Source: an uncultured Clostridia bacterium (GTDB lineage Bacteria > Bacillota > Clostridia > Christensenellales > UBA1242). Taken from it: 7,840 nucleotides of DNA. Made by a program: the position numbers and the translations under genes. The DNA lies in the NCBI GenBank assembly GCA_947625955.1, contig CANQQH010000050.1, positions 1 through 7,840 on the forward strand, in the 5' to 3' direction. The notes beneath the pieces are model-generated. The model did not search any database and was not told where the DNA came from. It saw only the letters and a program-made list of their open reading frames with translations. Numbering within the stretch: position 1 is the stretch's first letter; every line of letters begins with the position of its first letter. Below are positions 1-5,612 of this stretch, one piece after another.

Positions 1-53
1 CATACTTCGCAAAAGCCATCGAATATTTCATCATATATGTTTTTATTTTCCAT
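1..53 (-). CDS. 5' end of an unidentified protein (partial, runs off the window)
   Basis: An ATG at 53-51 is preceded by an excellent ribosome binding site (AAAGGAGG read on the minus strand, 66-59) with a 5-nt spacer from GGAGG. The 17 visible codons read MENKNIYDEIFDGFCEV, an acidic start with no signal peptide or membrane segment yet visible. It begins 39 bp after the tetR stop codon with no terminator between, so it is probably co-transcribed with tetR. A gene sharing a TetR transcript is often part of the same response, but too little is visible to assign a family or function. Confidence 0.7.
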   Translation of the reverse strand, partial: MENKNIYDEIFDGFCEV

Positions 54-92
54 GTTTTCCTCCTTTATTGGGTGGTGGGGGAGATTTTATTT

Positions 93-677
93 TTAACTAG
101 CTGTTTTTATGCACATTGTGATTATCTCAACAATGAAGAGGATGTCGTCTTTGCAATCGCCGTTTACCCACTCGTTAACAATGGCGGTTATGCCAGAAAG
201 AAAGAACTTCGACATATATTGCATAATTGAATTGTCCATGACGCCCATTCTCATGAATACCGGTTTTAGAACATATTTGAAAAGGTCGTCAAACGCTCCC
301 TCCGGCTGAAAAGTTGCGAGATGAGAAAGATATGTTTTGAAGATCCTTTTATTTTTTTTGACATATTCAAGATATGGAACAAGATATTTTGGAGAAATGA
401 AAAACAAGTCTTCTTTTTCGCTTTTTGAAAAGTCTGGGAAAGTTATGCCAGCGTCATTGAAAGTTTTATTAAAATTTTTCATTATCATATTTTGCGTTTC
501 TTTCAAGAGGTCATAGGTGTTTTGGTAGTGGTCATAAAAAGTTGACCTGCTCACGCCCGCCACGGCGCAAATTTCTGCGACTTTAATATCTTGAAATTCC
601 TTTTCATTTATAAGGGCGAGAAGCGCATTATCCATTTTTTCGGCAGTGTTAAAGAATTTTGACTCGGACCTATTCAT
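93..677 (-). CDS. TetR/AcrR-family transcriptional regulator
   Basis: A 194-residue regulator with the usual TetR length (about 190-210) and layout. The N-terminal DNA-binding domain covers about residues 10-57; its helix-turn-helix lies near 31-51, with the typical turn AGVS and recognition helix RSTFYDHY. The rest is an all-helical ligand and dimerisation domain; its tail (about 155-192, containing FFLSGITAIVNEW) resembles the C-terminal domain common in Firmicutes TetR proteins. An in-frame ATG lies four codons upstream (689), but only the ATG at 677 has a good site, GGAG at 687-684 with a 6-nt spacer, so 677 is preferred. It is divergent from the two-exporter operon, and its promoter overlaps that operon's -10. 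By family behaviour it probably represses the operon and itself until a small molecule binds. The ligand is unknown. Confidence 0.93.
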   Translation of the reverse strand: MNRSESKFFNTAEKMDNALLALINEKEFQDIKVAEICAVAGVSRSTFYDHYQNTYDLLKETQNMIMKNFNKTFNDAGITFPDFSKSEKEDLFFISPKYLVPYLEYVKKNKRIFKTYLSHLATFQPEGAFDDLFKYVLKPVFMRMGVMDNSIMQYMSKFFLSGITAIVNEWVNGDCKDDILFIVEIITMCIKTAS

Positions 678-706
678 ATTTTTCTCCATATTTTTTTTAG
701 AAAACT

Positions 707-726
707 ACATAAATCGCTTTTTATGT
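707..726. promoter_or_regulatory. Candidate operator, inverted repeat ACATAAA-N6-TTTATGT
   Basis: Perfect 7-bp arms at 707-713 and 720-726 are separated by 6 bp, a 20-bp footprint suited to a TetR dimer. It lies in the tetR leader and just upstream of the plus-strand promoter, so it is a second candidate operator. In RNA it could also form a weak A/U hairpin, but no T-run follows, so it is not a terminator. Confidence 0.4.
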
Positions 727-733
727 CGGCTAG

Positions 734-747
734 CTTTCAAAAGAAAG
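734..747. promoter_or_regulatory. Candidate TetR operator, inverted repeat CTTTC-AAAA-GAAAG
   Basis: A perfect 5-bp inverted repeat with a 4-bp centre lies at the start point and -10 of the tetR promoter and directly upstream of the plus-strand TATAAT. A dimer bound here would block both divergent promoters, the usual TetR arrangement. The site is inferred from symmetry and position only. Confidence 0.4.
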
Positions 748-774
748 TATAATACAATGAAAGTATAAAATCAA
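746..774 (-). promoter_or_regulatory. Sigma-A type promoter of tetR
   Basis: Read on the minus strand, TTGATT (774-769) and TATACT (751-746) are separated by exactly 17 bp. Transcription would start near 739, giving a leader of about 60 nt before the tetR start codon. The -10 overlaps a TATAAT (748-753) facing the other way, so the two divergent promoters share DNA and polymerase binding to one should hinder the other. Confidence 0.7.
748..753 (+). promoter_or_regulatory. -10 element (TATAAT) of the exporter operon, weak -35
   Basis: A perfect TATAAT lies about 58 bp before the GTG start of ATPase 1. No recognisable -35 occurs 16-18 bp upstream (the bases there are G/C-rich, GTCGGC-like), so this promoter is either weak or activator-assisted. 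A second A/T-rich -10-like box (TATAAA, 764-769) lies 16 bp downstream in a direct repeat of GAAAGTATAA (743-752 and 759-768). Which box is used cannot be decided from sequence. Confidence 0.45.
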
Positions 775-810
775 ACAAATGTAGGTTTGTGTTTCAAAAG
801 GAGAAAGAAA

Positions 811-1713
811 GTGAACGCAATAGAAATCAAGAATCTATGCAAAAGTTTTCGCGGGCTATATGCACTTGACGGACTAAGTATGACCGTTCCAGTTGGGGCA
901 ATCTATGGCTTCATTGGAGAGAATGGTTCGGGCAAGTCCACAACCGAAAAACTAATTTGTGGACACCTGGTGCCAGACGGCGGTGAGATAAAGTTGTTTG
1001 GCAAAGACTATCGCGACGCGGGGGTTCGTGCAAAAGTTGGAGCATTGATTGAAAATGCAGGATGTTTTCCAAATTCCAGTATCTACACCAATCTCAAAAT
1101 GCAGGCGCTCAATCTTGGGCTTCAAAATGCAGACGAGGAGATACAAAGGGTTTTGAAAATTGTCCGCATGGAAGATAATGCAAAACTGCCATTCAAGAAA
1201 TGTTCGCTTGGAATGAAGCAGAGAGTAGGCATTGCAATGGCTCTTCTTGGCAGTCCGGCGCTTCTCATCTTGGACGAACCGATCAATGGGCTCGACACCG
1301 ACGGCATGAGAATCATGCGTGAAATTTTGGTGGATATCACGAAAAACTATAACTGCACGGTGCTCATATCCTCGCATATTTTGGGCGAACTTGAAAAGAT
1401 TGCAACGCACTATGGAATTATCCGCCAGGGCAAGATGATACAAGAAATATCCGCGAAAGAAATGGAAAACAGAAATCGAGTTTTTGTTGAAATCGACACA
1501 AACAATAACAAAAGGGCAGAAGAAATTCTACGCGGCACATTCAAAGACGTGAGGGATGAAGCAAACAAGCTCAGTGTCTATGACGAAAGCGACACTGAAA
1601 GGATAGCTGAACTTTTGCTTTCAAACGGCTTGAAAGTCAAGGAAATCGCGATGAACAAGATTGGGCTTGAAGAGTACTACATTGAACTTATGAGCAAAAA
1701 GGAGGCAGAATAA
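811..1713 (+). CDS. ABC transporter ATP-binding protein, BcrA/LanF (bacitracin or lantibiotic immunity) type, copy 1
   Basis: A 300-residue cytoplasmic ATPase that powers the membrane partner encoded next. Motifs in order: Walker A GENGSGKST (36-44), glutamate E81 where most ABC proteins have the Q-loop glutamine, signature CSLGMKQR (131-138), Walker B LLILDEP (151-157), D-loop GLD (160-162) and switch histidine H189 in ISSHIL. The LGMKQR signature and the E-loop mark the BcrA/LanF group, which exports or expels peptide antibiotics; the actual substrate is unknown. The C-terminal 80 residues diverge from copy 2 and may contact the permease. The GTG at 811 is preferred because AAAGGAG (797-803) stands 7 nt upstream and the protein then begins MNAIEIKNL exactly like copy 2. 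An in-frame TTG at 787 lies upstream of this site and has none of its own. Its stop overlaps the permease start by one base. Confidence 0.93.
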   Translation: MNAIEIKNLCKSFRGLYALDGLSMTVPVGAIYGFIGENGSGKSTTEKLICGHLVPDGGEIKLFGKDYRDAGVRAKVGALIENAGCFPNSSIYTNLKMQALNLGLQNADEEIQRVLKIVRMEDNAKLPFKKCSLGMKQRVGIAMALLGSPALLILDEPINGLDTDGMRIMREILVDITKNYNCTVLISSHILGELEKIATHYGIIRQGKMIQEISAKEMENRNRVFVEIDTNNNKRAEEILRGTFKDVRDEANKLSVYDESDTERIAELLLSNGLKVKEIAMNKIGLEEYYIELMSKKEAE

Positions 1714-2525
1714 TGGAAAAAGAAGCAACTTTGCAATTTGAAAATCCAACATTTTTCAAAAGATTAAAAGGTATGCTTGGCGTGGATTTTTATAGGCTTT
1801 TTCACACTCCGCTGTTTTACATTTTTTTGGCAATTGCAGCCATTATTCCAGCACTCGTTTCAATGGGTAGCGCAGGCGAGACGGCAGGAATGTTCACTAA
1901 CGCTTGGCAAATTGTTGCTGCGAACGATCCGCTCTATGTTATTGAAAACATTGGACAGTATGCAAACATGAACATGGTCTTCATCTTTGGCGGCATAATG
2001 ATTTCAATCTTCATCGGGCACGACTACACCAGCGGCTATGTAAAGCAACTTTTCACAACTCACTCCAAAAAGCAAGACTATATGATTTCAAAAACCATGA
2101 TTGGCGCTTTTTCAATGATGTGCATGTGCGGGACATACCTCGTTGGCGGCGTGGCGTCTGCACTCTTCACAGGGCTGCCATTCTCAATCAACGTTGGCTC
2201 GCTTATTTGCGCGCTTCTCGGCAAGGTTATCATGAGCTTGGGCTGGGCTGGCCTCTACACCTTTATAAACATCATTTTCCGCAGAAAATTCGGCATTTCA
2301 ATCGCGCTTTGTTTTGTGTTGGGAACAGGAATCCCTGTTATTGCAGCTGCCGCACTTGTTGGAAATTCACCAGTTCTCAATATGTTTTTGTATGGCTCAT
2401 CTGTAAATGCCTGCCTGTCAGCAAACTTTGTGAGCGTTTTGATTTGCCTTGTTGTCAGCGTGGCATGGGCAGTGATTTACAACTTGCTTGGGACTTTGGT
2501 CTTGTCTAAACGAGACTGTTATTGA
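1713..2525 (+). CDS. ABC-2 type permease, partner of ATPase copy 1
   Basis: A 270-residue membrane protein with six likely transmembrane helices at about 34-52, 86-102, 126-152, 160-188, 194-215 and 237-264, the usual layout of BcrB/LanE-type permeases (about 240-270 residues). The segment DYTSGYVKQLFTTHSKK after helix 2 matches the conserved cytoplasmic loop of this family that meets the ATPase. The start ATG overlaps the previous stop as TAATG, with GGAGG at 1701-1705, indicating translational coupling and a fixed ratio of subunits. Its stop codon in turn overlaps the Shine-Dalgarno of ATPase 2. It clearly aligns with permease 2 (shared RLK.ML.VD, WQIV, SGYVK.LFT, SKT and GLPF blocks), so ATPase and permease were duplicated together. 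The substrate is unknown. Confidence 0.9.
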   Translation: MEKEATLQFENPTFFKRLKGMLGVDFYRLFHTPLFYIFLAIAAIIPALVSMGSAGETAGMFTNAWQIVAANDPLYVIENIGQYANMNMVFIFGGIMISIFIGHDYTSGYVKQLFTTHSKKQDYMISKTMIGAFSMMCMCGTYLVGGVASALFTGLPFSINVGSLICALLGKVIMSLGWAGLYTFINIIFRRKFGISIALCFVLGTGIPVIAAAALVGNSPVLNMFLYGSSVNACLSANFVSVLICLVVSVAWAVIYNLLGTLVLSKRDCY

Positions 2526-2536
2526 GGAGGAAGGAT

Positions 2537-3439
2537 ATGAACGCAATAGAAATAAAAAACCTAACAAAAAACTATGGTGAAAAACAAGCGCTTGCGGGAC
2601 TTAATATGACCGTGCCACAAGGCGCAATCTATGGCTTTATCGGTGAAAACGGCTCGGGAAAATCCACAACTGAAAAACTTGTCTGCGGGCTTATTGTTCC
2701 AAATGGGGGAGAGATAAAACTCTTTGGAAAGGACTACAAAGATCAAGAAGTTCGCGCACATATCGGCGTTTTGATTGAAAGCCCTGGATGTTACCCCAAC
2801 ATAAGCGTTTGGGACAATATGAAGTTGCAGGCTGCAAACTTGGGACTCAAAAACGAAGATGAAGAGATACGAAAGGTTTTGAAAATTGTTAGAATGGAAG
2901 GTTCGGCGTCAAACAAATTCAAAAATTGCTCACTTGGTATGAAACAAAGAATAGGAATCGCATTTGCACTGCTTGGAAACCCTAATCTTTTGATTCTTGA
3001 CGAGCCAATAAATGGGCTTGATGCGGACGGCATGAGAATTATGCGCGAGGTTCTAAAAGATATCACAAAAAACTACAACTGCACGGTGCTCATTTCGTCG
3101 CATATTTTGGGCGAACTTGAAAAGATTGCAACGCACTATGGTATCATTCGCGGTGGCAAGATGATTAAAGAAATGACTGCCGAAGAACTTGAAAAGGACT
3201 GCCCAACCTATGTTGCAATAAAGACAAAAGATAATGCAAAAGCGAAATCTTTGCTTGAAAAAAACTATAAAAGAGTGAGCGAAGAAAATGAATATATTCG
3301 CGTTTATGATAGCGCTCGGGCAGAAGATGTTGTGAGCTTTCTCTATCAACACAATATCTTGCCAATAGAAGTGAAGACTGCAAAAATAAGTTTGGAAGAA
3401 TACTACATAAATCTTATGAATAAAGGAGGCAAAGCATAA
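2537..3439 (+). CDS. ABC transporter ATP-binding protein, BcrA/LanF type, copy 2
   Basis: A 300-residue ATPase, the same length as copy 1 and about 64% identical to it by an ungapped hand count (192 of 300). Identity is about 77% over the first 210 residues and about 33% over the last 90. It carries Walker A GENGSGKST (36-44), E81 in place of the Q-loop glutamine, signature CSLGMKQR (131-138), Walker B LLILDEP (151-157) and switch histidine H189. The ATG at 2537 is chosen because GAGGAGG (2524-2530) stands 6 nt upstream; a TTG start at 2522 would swallow that site. It is the third gene of the operon, coupled to permease 2 by a one-base TAATG overlap. It probably energises permease 2. Whether the two pairs form separate exporters or one mixed complex cannot be told. 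Confidence 0.93.
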   Translation: MNAIEIKNLTKNYGEKQALAGLNMTVPQGAIYGFIGENGSGKSTTEKLVCGLIVPNGGEIKLFGKDYKDQEVRAHIGVLIESPGCYPNISVWDNMKLQAANLGLKNEDEEIRKVLKIVRMEGSASNKFKNCSLGMKQRIGIAFALLGNPNLLILDEPINGLDADGMRIMREVLKDITKNYNCTVLISSHILGELEKIATHYGIIRGGKMIKEMTAEELEKDCPTYVAIKTKDNAKAKSLLEKNYKRVSEENEYIRVYDSARAEDVVSFLYQHNILPIEVKTAKISLEEYYINLMNKGGKA

Positions 3440-4227
3440 TGGCAAAAACCAAGGACTTTTCGCAAAGGCTCAAAAGTATGCTGAAAGTGGACACAAGAAG
3501 AATGTTCAAAAGTCCACTTGTCTATATCATGTTTGGAATCTGCCTGGTTGTTCCCGTGCTAATTTTGGTTATGACAAGCTTCATGGGCGAAACTACCATA
3601 ACCGACCCAACAACAGGCGCCATTCAAACAATGGAAGGATTCAAAAACGTTTGGCAAATTGTGGGTTCAACCTCTGGCTCGGCAATGAGCATGGGGCTCA
3701 CGTCTATGTGCAACATAAACCTTGTGTTCTTCGCAACTGCTATATTTGTTTGCATATTTGTATCCGATGATTTTAGAAGCGGCTATGTTAAAAACCTGTT
3801 CACGATCCGTTCGAAAAGAATGGAATATGTGGCGTCAAAAACCATAACTTGCTTTATTGCAAGCGTTGGAATGTTACTACTATTCTTTGTGGGTGGCATG
3901 ATTGGTGGCGCTATCGCTGGACTTCCATTTGCACTGGACGGCTTCAACGCAGGAACGCTCATTTGTTGCTTGCTATCAAAGAGTTTTGTGCTTTTGATAT
4001 TTGTTTCAATCGCGCTCACCTTTGCGTGCCTTTCAAAACAAAAATTGTGGCTATCTATTTTGCTTGTGCTTGGCTGCGGAATGCTCCTGTTTATGACAAT
4101 CCCAATGATGACTCCACTTGATGCAGGTCTCTTGCATCTCATAATGTGTCTTGCCGGTGGACTTTTGTTTGCGGTGGGGCTTGCGTTTGTTAGCAAATTG
4201 ATTTTGAACAAAACAAGTTTGGTGTAA
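3439..4227 (+). CDS. ABC-2 type permease, partner of ATPase copy 2
   Basis: A 262-residue membrane protein with six likely helices at about 26-47, 93-109, 133-160, 172-198, 203-224 and 230-256. The loop DFRSGYVKNLFTIRSKR after helix 2 is the family's conserved cytoplasmic segment and parallels permease 1. The stretch between helices 1 and 2 (about 48-92) is long and rich in Thr, Ser and Gly, probably an external loop, and differs from permease 1; this is where substrate choice might differ. The start ATG overlaps the previous stop as TAATG, with AAAGGAGG at 3422-3429. Among lantibiotic immunity systems, LanE and LanG are two different permeases served by one ATPase; here each permease has its own ATPase. 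Confidence 0.9.
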   Translation: MAKTKDFSQRLKSMLKVDTRRMFKSPLVYIMFGICLVVPVLILVMTSFMGETTITDPTTGAIQTMEGFKNVWQIVGSTSGSAMSMGLTSMCNINLVFFATAIFVCIFVSDDFRSGYVKNLFTIRSKRMEYVASKTITCFIASVGMLLLFFVGGMIGGAIAGLPFALDGFNAGTLICCLLSKSFVLLIFVSIALTFACLSKQKLWLSILLVLGCGMLLFMTIPMMTPLDAGLLHLIMCLAGGLLFAVGLAFVSKLILNKTSLV

Positions 4228-4256
4228 ATATAAGCCATATAAGAGGAGATGGTTAT

Positions 4257-4721
4257 ATGGAAGATAACGAAAAATCGGCTCTTACAGACGAGGATTTTAG
4301 CAAATTTTTGGAAGCAAAAACTTCCAAACAAAGAATGAAAATTTTGTTTATTCATTCACAAAAAAATGAAGAATATAAAAGGAGAAATGAAAAAATGGAA
4401 AATGAAGAAAAGAAAGAAAATTTTATGAAAAAGGCTTTTAGAGATATGAAAGAAAATGCAAAAGCACAGCATGAAGTTGACAAAGCAAATTTCGAGGCTG
4501 TGCGGGCTGAATCAAAAGCAAACTTTGAAGAAAATCGTGGCAAAAATTCACTAAAACGTGCAAAAGAAAACGCAAAAAAGAATTGGGACGACGCCCACAT
4601 GAGCCCAGCTGAAAGAACAGCAAAAGTCCGTGAGAGCCAAGCAAAACAAATAGAAGAGGCAAACGCAAGAAAAGCGGCTGCGGAAGAAAGAATTGCAAAG
4701 GCAAAGGCTGAGAGAAAATAA
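4257..4721 (+). CDS. Charged, helical protein of unknown function closing the exporter operon
   Basis: A 154-residue protein of no family I recognise. GAGGAG (4243-4248) stands 8 nt before the ATG, and only 29 bp with no terminator separate it from permease 2, so it is very likely the fifth gene of the operon. It has no signal peptide, membrane helix or cysteine. Residues 1-52 form an acidic then basic head. From about residue 53 to the end it is almost all Ala, Lys, Glu, Arg, Asn and Gln and reads as one long helix with an 11-residue rhythm: KANFE recurs at 76-80 and 87-91, and the pattern can be laid out as nine rows from 53 to 151. An apparent break occurs near HMSPAE (114-119). Such a helix could pair as a coiled coil or lie on a membrane surface. 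An accessory or membrane-protecting role is inferred from position alone. Confidence 0.8.
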   Translation: MEDNEKSALTDEDFSKFLEAKTSKQRMKILFIHSQKNEEYKRRNEKMENEEKKENFMKKAFRDMKENAKAQHEVDKANFEAVRAESKANFEENRGKNSLKRAKENAKKNWDDAHMSPAERTAKVRESQAKQIEEANARKAAAEERIAKAKAERK

Positions 4722-4759
4722 AAATCGTCAAAAATTTTGATACAAATTCACCGCGAATG

Positions 4760-4768
4760 TGCTATGAT
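4760..4768 (+). promoter_or_regulatory. Extended -10 promoter (TGC-TATGAT) of the small ORF or small RNA
   Basis: TGC directly before TATGAT (4763-4768) is an extended -10. A TTGATA (4737-4742) upstream is a possible -35, but the spacer is 20 bp, longer than usual, so the promoter would rely on the extended -10. Transcription would start near 4775, leaving only about 14 nt before the ATG at 4789, just enough for the AGGAGA ribosome site. Confidence 0.5.
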
Positions 4769-4773
4769 ATAGC
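4761..4773. promoter_or_regulatory. Palindrome GCTAT-GAT-ATAGC over the -10
   Basis: A perfect 5+3+5 palindrome covers the -10 hexamer. A second, overlapping repeat, CTATG-N7-CATAG, spans 4762-4778. A protein bound here would shut the promoter. Operator function is inferred only from symmetry and position, and chance symmetry is possible in A/T-rich DNA. Confidence 0.3.
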
Positions 4774-4788
4774 CATAGGAGAATTGTA

Positions 4789-4881
4789 ATGTCAAATATC
4801 ATAAAACAATTTTCAATCTATGGTCCTTATGAAGAAACAGCAATAATGATAGCAAATGAAATAAAAGCAGGTGAATGTTAA
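4789..4881 (+). CDS. Possible 30-residue small protein or leader peptide
   Basis: ATG at 4789 follows AGGAGA (4777-4782) with an ideal 6-nt spacer and opens a 30-codon frame, beginning MSNIIKQFSIYGPYEETAIM and ending in AGEC, with stop TAA at 4879-4881. I do not recognise it. It has its own promoter and terminator, so the unit of about 125 nt could make a small protein, or be a small RNA with a chance ORF. The last four codons (27-30) form the left arm of the terminator hairpin and the stop codon sits in its loop, so translation to the end would interfere with hairpin formation. No gene follows on this strand for over 800 bp, which argues against classic attenuation. Confidence 0.45.
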   Translation: MSNIIKQFSIYGPYEETAIMIANEIKAGEC

Positions 4882-4899
4882 AATTCATCTGCTTTTTTT
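4863..4899. terminator. Bidirectional rho-independent terminator
   Basis: An 11-bp stem (4866-4876 with 4883-4893, one G-U pair, starting AGCAG and closing CTGCT) has a 6-nt loop and is followed by seven T's at 4893-4899. Three more A-T pairs can extend the base. On the minus strand the same hairpin is followed by TTTTATTT, so it can also end the methyltransferase transcript. The methyltransferase stop codon (4887-4885) lies in its right arm. It is the only strong terminator in the window and probably also ends transcripts reading through from the exporter operon. Confidence 0.88.
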
Positions 4900-5547
4900 G
4901 AGCCAAATATGATAGTGTGGGCTGAAATTTCCGTATGCGGTCAGTTCCCGAACGTTCTGTATTTTTACGATTTCAAAGTCGTTAAAGAGCGCCTTGCAGT
5001 CGTCGTCATTAATATAGAAGTGTGGAATGCCGTTCTCTGGCCCATCTTCCACTCGAATTTTTGTGTAATCGTCAACATAGATGCAGTCGGGGTTGTTATA
5101 CCAGTAACTTTCCTTTGAACCGACCGTGAAATAAGCCTCGCCGCCAGGTTTTAAAACCCTCTTTATTTCATTTAAAATTTTGTCAAAGCCGAGTTTGTCG
5201 GTATGCGATATAACATTCATTGCCAAAACGCAGTCGAATGAGCTATCGGGGTAGGGCATATCCAGCATATCGGCAACGCGAATATCCTTAAACTCAATGC
5301 CTTGCTCTTTTGCCTTTTGGGTTGTCGCCTGAACGCTCTTTTCGGACAAATCAAACGTGCTGACAACGAACCCGTTTTTCGCCAGAAATATGCAGTTTCG
5401 CCCCAGCCCGCAGCCAATATCCAGCAACTCATTAAAGCCCTTAGATTTCCAGTTTTCGCTTAAATAATAGACTTCCGGTGCCGGCAAATTCCAATACTTG
5501 TCATCATCTGCAACCATATTCCAATTCCATGCCTTAGATTTTATCAT
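4885..5547 (-). CDS. Class I SAM-dependent methyltransferase, substrate unknown
   Basis: A 220-residue cytoplasmic enzyme expected to move a methyl group from S-adenosylmethionine to an unidentified acceptor. Motif I LLDIGCGLGR (41-50) is the SAM-binding glycine loop, D66 in STFDLS fits the ribose-binding acidic residue, ADMLDMPYPDSSFDCVLAMN (92-111) covers motifs II-III, and RVLKPGGEAYF (130-140) is the conserved loop after the following helix. The C-terminal part (about 145-220, ending HYHIWLKK) resembles uncharacterised Clostridia methyltransferases. An ATG nine codons upstream (5574) is in frame but has no ribosome site and lies upstream of the predicted transcription start. The ATG at 5547 follows GAGGGG (5556-5551). 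It is a single-gene unit lying between the two ABC operons on the opposite strand, so no functional link to either is shown. Confidence 0.88.
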   Translation of the reverse strand: MIKSKAWNWNMVADDDKYWNLPAPEVYYLSENWKSKGFNELLDIGCGLGRNCIFLAKNGFVVSTFDLSEKSVQATTQKAKEQGIEFKDIRVADMLDMPYPDSSFDCVLAMNVISHTDKLGFDKILNEIKRVLKPGGEAYFTVGSKESYWYNNPDCIYVDDYTKIRVEDGPENGIPHFYINDDDCKALFNDFEIVKIQNVRELTAYGNFSPHYHIWLKKSR

Positions 5548-5564
5548 AAACCCCTCACAAGCCA

Positions 5565-5594
5565 AGTTTAACATTAATTAATTTAAGCTGTCAA
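5565..5594 (-). promoter_or_regulatory. Promoter of the methyltransferase gene
   Basis: On the minus strand a perfect TTGACA (5594-5589) is followed after 18 bp by TAAACT (5570-5565), preceded by TG as in an extended -10. Transcription would start near 5558, giving a leader of about 10 nt that contains the GAGGGG site. This supports the start codon at 5547 rather than 5574. Confidence 0.6.
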
Positions 5595-5612
5595 GCAACG
5601 GCTATCTATTAA

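Noticed and set aside
743..768. Direct repeat of GAAAGTATAA as part of a CRISPR or mobile-element end
   Set aside because: There are only two copies of 10 bp in a promoter, with no cas genes, transposase or target duplication nearby.
787..810. TTG start adding eight residues to ATPase 1
   Set aside because: The ribosome site lies inside the added stretch, and the paralog begins at the position matching the GTG at 811. The same reasoning removes the TTG starts at 2522 and 5668.
952..1443. Long open frame on the minus strand opposite ATPase 1
   Set aside because: It lacks a ribosome site and recognisable domain, and the plus-strand gene with all ABC motifs explains the region. A similar shadow lies opposite ATPase 2 (2791-3445), as expected for two related genes.
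3783..4355. 190-codon open frame on the minus strand opposite permease 2
   Set aside because: It is antisense to a well supported membrane protein, crosses the junction to the next gene and has no convincing ribosome site or domain.
4352..4731. Phe/Leu-rich open frames on the minus strand opposite the charged protein
   Set aside because: Lys/Glu/Ala-rich genes produce Phe/Leu/Ser-rich antisense frames by chance. The plus-strand gene has the ribosome site and operon context.
4728..4741. TCAAAAATTTTGA as a terminator for the exporter operon
   Set aside because: It is A/T only at its centre, imperfect and has no T-run after it. The operon probably reads on to the strong hairpin at 4863-4899.
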